The translations under genes were made by a program, and so were the position numbers. This document shows positions 49,011 to 64,000 of a stretch of 64,000 bases of DNA, one piece after another. Under the pieces are notes generated by a model, which searched no databases, had not been told where the DNA came from, and worked only from the letters and a program-made list of their open reading frames with translations. Source of the stretch: Lutjanus erythropterus (taxonomy: Eukaryota; Chordata; Actinopteri; Lutjaniformes; Lutjanidae); contig CM034599.1 in the NCBI GenBank assembly GCA_020091685.1, positions 7,534,836 through 7,598,835 of the forward strand, written 5' to 3'. Positions within the stretch are counted from its first letter, which is position 1; each line of letters starts with the position of its first letter.

Positions 49011-50640
49011 CTGAGGTATAAATACAAAGATCTTAATGCATTATTTAAGTCATAAAAACTAATAAAATGCACATATCATCCTTATGGGCTTCTGCACAAC
49101 TGATTATCAGTGAGTAACGGACTTGATAGTGAACACAGTTCAAAGAGGCTGAGACAAAATGTAATTATTGTCCAGGGAAGTTAATTCATTTTCTACACTC
49201 ATGTTGGTCCCCTTCTAACTCCTCTTCCTATTTTACCCTTAAATGGGCAAGCACAAATAAATATTTTGGAAAATTAATAAATTGCATTTTTCTGATATAT
49301 CTAGGCTAAAATAACAAAATTTTATTTATTTATTTTTTTTCAAAATCCGACCTTTAGTTTAGAGTTAACACTGTGTATCTCCTGAGATGCATTGCCCATA
49401 AAATTTAACATTTTCCTGCTGTTTTTTTTTAATAGTTTGTGTGCCCACCTTTAAAACATTTTATAAACAATTAAGTAGCTGCTTTCTTTTATGTTTTGCA
49501 TTAAAAGTTTTTAAAAAGTGAAAAAAAACTCAACAGTAGTTAACTAATTTTGTGAATGCTGGAAACAAATGTAATCTTTGAATAATTAATTAGCTATTAA
49601 TATTCATAAACAAAACATCTCATTCCTGTTTTTATACTTTCTTATCTGTGGTTCCCCTACAGTAGAAAAATCCTACCAGAAATGGGAGCTGAGGAAACGG
49701 GGAAAAGCTGCAACCAGTGACCATGCAAAAATGTGTACACTGGTGAATTAATCAATAATAATAATAATACAGGAGCGAGGCAATCCATGGCCTCATACTG
49801 CATTACATTTAGGAGCTTTTAAGTCAGTACACTCCAGCCAGGCCCTTGAGATCAGCCAATCAAAACCTTTTCGCTGTTCCTCAGACCAGACGTAAAACTG
49901 AGGGTGACCATGCATATTCAGTGATGGCTCCTTGGCTCTGGAACAGCCCTCCCCTCAGTGTGAGATCAGCAGACTCCACTGCAGCTTTCAAGCAACTTCC
50001 TTAATCTCACTTCTATAGGATGGCCTATAATTATTAATGTTTTACTGTTTTATTGTTTTAATGGTTTAATGTTTTGCTTCCACGTACTTTGTACTTTCGT
50101 CTGCTCCAAATGCTCTTTTAAACATGTTTTATGATCTTTTATGCTCCTGATTCTTTATTTAGTTTTGTTCTGTAAATATTTTAATATGAAAAGCACTTTT
50201 AGCTTAAGCTTGAAAAGTGCTACATAAATAAAATTAGCATCGACAGTGATCTTATAGAAGATGATGCATTGCAGTAGGTTAAAATACTGTACTAACAGTA
50301 TATAAAGTAGTTATAATTAGGGTCAACCTTAAACATCTTCAGCAGTAAAATGTAACATACACATTAATACAGCAGAAAGGCAAAATATATAATAGTAAAA
50401 CACTGACAACATTACTTTTACTTTTGAATGAATGCATAAGTTTCACTTGTAGTGGACTATTTTCACAGCGTGGTACTTAGCTAAATGATCTGAATACTTT
50501 TCCACCACTGTGTAATTACTATAATTGTTAGTCTGTGTCACTATTTCACTCCCTTAAGAACCTGTTGAGTTCTGTGCCCCATGCTGATCTGACACAGTCA
50601 ATTAAACAGGTGATGCTCAGCCTGTTTCCCCCTCACTGAT
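49011..50640. other. intergenic between bnip3l and dpysl2
   Basis: AT-rich, with a short (AAT)n run at 49753-49768. No gene, and no element with clear ends. Confidence 0.45.
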
Positions 50641-50678
50641 GAAAACACATCAAAGAAACATGGAGCTGGAGCTGAGCA

Positions 50679-50700
50679 GGGCGGGGCAGTGCGCATGCGC
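50679..50700. promoter_or_regulatory. dpysl2 promoter core: GC box and NRF1 palindrome
   Basis: GGGCGGGGC (50679-50687) is followed by GCGCATGCGC (50691-50700), about 280 bases before the dpysl2 ATG. This fits a TATA-less promoter. Confidence 0.65.
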
Positions 50701-50981
50701 GGTACCTCTTTGTGGCCCTTCTCTTCTTGGAGCTTGTCTGGTCTTCAGAGACCTATTCCAGCAGTAAATCAAAGGATAGGACTGTTAGGAAAAAGCTCTA
50801 ACGACTCGTTTAAAATTTTATTTTGGCAGCAGTGTGCAAACGTCCCTCACTGTCGATAGAAATTGTCAGACAGGCACAGAATCATCGACTAGAGCATCCA
50901 TTCATCCTTTCATTGGCAGCTGAGGTTTTCCAGTCTAGCTAGCTAGCGTTAGCCGAGAGAGAGGCAGGAGACAGCTTTAAA

Positions 50982-61852
<10,871 letters not shown>

Positions 61853-63740
61853 ACGCTGTTCTCGACTGAGCCGGGGATGCAGGCCAAAACGGGACCAGAG
61901 GCCACTGTTACTGCTGTCACATAACATCTGGTCATCACCTCTGACTCCCCTCTGCATCCCACCCAAAAGCACTCCATCCATTCTTATTCACAGACCACCA
62001 CCATGTCACCTCATGCAAAAAAAGACGCCACTATTCCATTTTGTCTGTCTTTCCTGTCATATTCCATCGTCAAGGAAGGATCAAGTGAATTGAAGCAGCT
62101 TTTTTTTGCAGTTTTTAAGCCCAGTTTGATTATTGATGAAGTTCATTTGTTTACATTTTTTGTATAATTTTTGCTGTACATGTTTGAGCTGTTTAGTTGC
62201 CCTCGTGGCTCAGTAAGATGACAGAAAACTAAGTCCCAAAAAGCGGTCAGTTTCATGAGTGGGCATTTTAGAAACTTCAGGTGTTTACAGTTTTTCTTTA
62301 TGCGCTGTTCATTTTTTAGATTTAAATTAGAATGTGCTGGTGGTCGTGTCACAAAGCCACCTTCAGCTGAAAGTAAAAACCCTCCATTGTCCGTGTTGTA
62401 ACACCGTTACACTGTAAGATTTCTGTTTTAGTACAAAGATGTTGTTACATTGCTGCCACAAAATGCTCTAAACACTAATGAAATATAAGACTGTAGAGTA
62501 CAGTTTCTTCATCTCATAGCACCTGATTTTACCTGACGTTTGCGGTATTTGATTTTTGTGTAGGTAATGTGCAGCTGAACAATTCATCATGGTCTTCCTT
62601 CTGTGTTATAGTTGCACTTTTTTTTTTACATTTATGTTTTTATCATGCCATTTTGGAAAGCATTGACTGCACTGAAAGGAAAAGAAAGGGTATTTTAGGG
62701 TTAAACGTCTTGTTCAACTTCGCCCTGAATATGTGGGGGAAAAACAGCTGGCACATTGCATTTTGTCTGAGAAACATGATCCTTTTTCCTCCATTTCATC
62801 ATTCTGTTTTTCTCCTCATGTTTGTTAAGAGGTTGTCAGGGCACCAAGCTTCCATTAATCAGACCGGTGTATATTGTTTAGAATACAGACCAGACTACAC
62901 AGGAGACTTGCCGGCAACCTCTCTGCACCTGGTGCTATATGACCTTTGCTGTGTTCGTGCAGATGACGTCCACCTCCACACAGCAGTCGCTCTATAATAA
63001 CAGCAGCCAGAGTCGAGTCACCGTGTACCCAGTTTTCGACAGAATTTGTTTTGCACCTGTAACAATCCAAATGGTTAAAAAATGTACGTGAGCTTGCAAC
63101 TTTTTATTTGTATTGGAAATGTCTGTATGTTTTAGGATATTTGTTGACTTGAACTACTTGCCTGCCTGTTCTGTAAGATATTGATAGCACACTGTATCTA
63201 TGAAGGCTCTTTAAAGAAGGGGAAACGTGATCTTTGAGACCTGATTAAAAACGCTTCAGTATGTATATGAAATCCCTCACAGTGTGCTGATGATGTGTCC
63301 ACTGTTCTCGGTGTTAGTGTTGTGAATGAATTACCAGATAATATCCAGTTTTTCATCTCTTACCCCCTCACCAGATTCACTCGAGATAGTTAACCGTGTT
63401 CACCGAACCACACTGGGGTTGTCAGTTTCGCGGCACTTTACGGGCCGTACTGTAAAACGCTGGATTATTTCTTCCTCATTGCCTTGTCAAGTGTAGGTTT
63501 TGTATGCCAAGCTATAATGTGAAGTGATTTACATACGGGGAAGTTTCTTGGTTATTGAGTTGTGATGTTGAGCACTGTTGTTGCCCCTCTCCCAGCAAGT
63601 GTGATAACTCTCTCTTGGTCATGTATGTTTTGTAGGATAAAAGGGTTTTGGGGGGTAAATCATCAGTCCTGTCAGCATTTGACCCTATCTGTGTTGACTT
63701 CAGTGGATTAAAATAATAAAAATGAAACTTATTGTACTGA
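61853..63740 (+). other. dpysl2: dpysl2 3' UTR, poly(A) signal 63715-63720
   Basis: Non-coding to a cluster AAATAATAAAAATG. AATAAA at 63715-63720 is the likely processing signal. The last coding exon continues into this UTR without an apparent intron. Confidence 0.55.
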
Positions 63741-64000
63741 CTCTTTTTTTTTTAATATACATGAATAACTTGAATTTAAATGAAATAATTTCTAATAATT
63801 TAACTGGAAAAATATTCTTAGAAAATATTCAAGTGTAAGTTTAAATTTGACAGTATTCTTGCCAATAGACAAATATTACAGTTTTGTATGTTCAGCCACC
63901 GTACTGCACAGTGATTAAATGCATGGTTGAAAGGTACATGTACTCAGCTACTGTACTTATTGAGTACAGTTTTAAGGTATTTTTGCCAAGGTTATTATAG
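63741..64000. other. right-edge intergenic, nothing seen
   Basis: AT-rich with no recognisable gene or repeat end. Confidence 0.4.

Overview
The window is nuclear DNA from a ray-finned fish, most likely a percomorph teleost. Genes are split by GT-AG introns, and the encoded proteins closely match vertebrate orthologues. Intergenic and intronic DNA is full of short inverted-repeat elements of the kinds common in teleosts (hAT-like MITEs and elements with AAAGGGATAGTT or AAAGGGACAGTT ends). Gene names rest on remembered vertebrate protein families; no database search was possible. All recognised genes lie on the + strand.

Layout: (1) 260-4098, the last four coding exons of vps33a (HOPS/CORVET Sec1-like subunit), with the 5' part beyond the left edge; 3' UTR to about 5400. 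(2) About 5985-9290, a small two-exon gene encoding a 68-residue single-pass membrane microprotein that I do not recognise. (3) 11360-21250, three tandem beta-microseminoprotein-like genes, each with four coding exons and ten conserved mature cysteines. Copy 1 carries two nested hAT insertions, each with a clear 8-bp target duplication. (4) 23200-33787, ppp2r2a (B55-alpha regulatory subunit of PP2A), 10 coding exons, with two TCTCGCGAGA motifs at its promoter; a long gene-free stretch follows. (5) 41900-49010, bnip3l/NIX (mitophagy receptor), 6 coding exons, with an NRF1-type palindrome and a short uORF upstream. (6) 50640-63740, dpysl2 (CRMP2), 14 coding exons, with a seven-glutamine tract beside the C-terminal phosphorylation cluster.

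The order and orientation ppp2r2a-bnip3l-dpysl2 matches human 8p21. VPS33A (human 12q24) and MSMB (human 10q11) lie elsewhere in human, so the left part of the window joins blocks that are separate in mammals. The genes do not form one pathway. vps33a (vesicle/lysosome fusion) and bnip3l (mitophagy) both feed lysosomal degradation, but I see nothing in the sequence that links them functionally. The most unusual items are the unrecognised microprotein, the mosaic relationship among the three microseminoprotein copies, the nested hAT insertions with an empty site preserved in the sister gene, and a compact 83-nt hairpin at 39009-39091.
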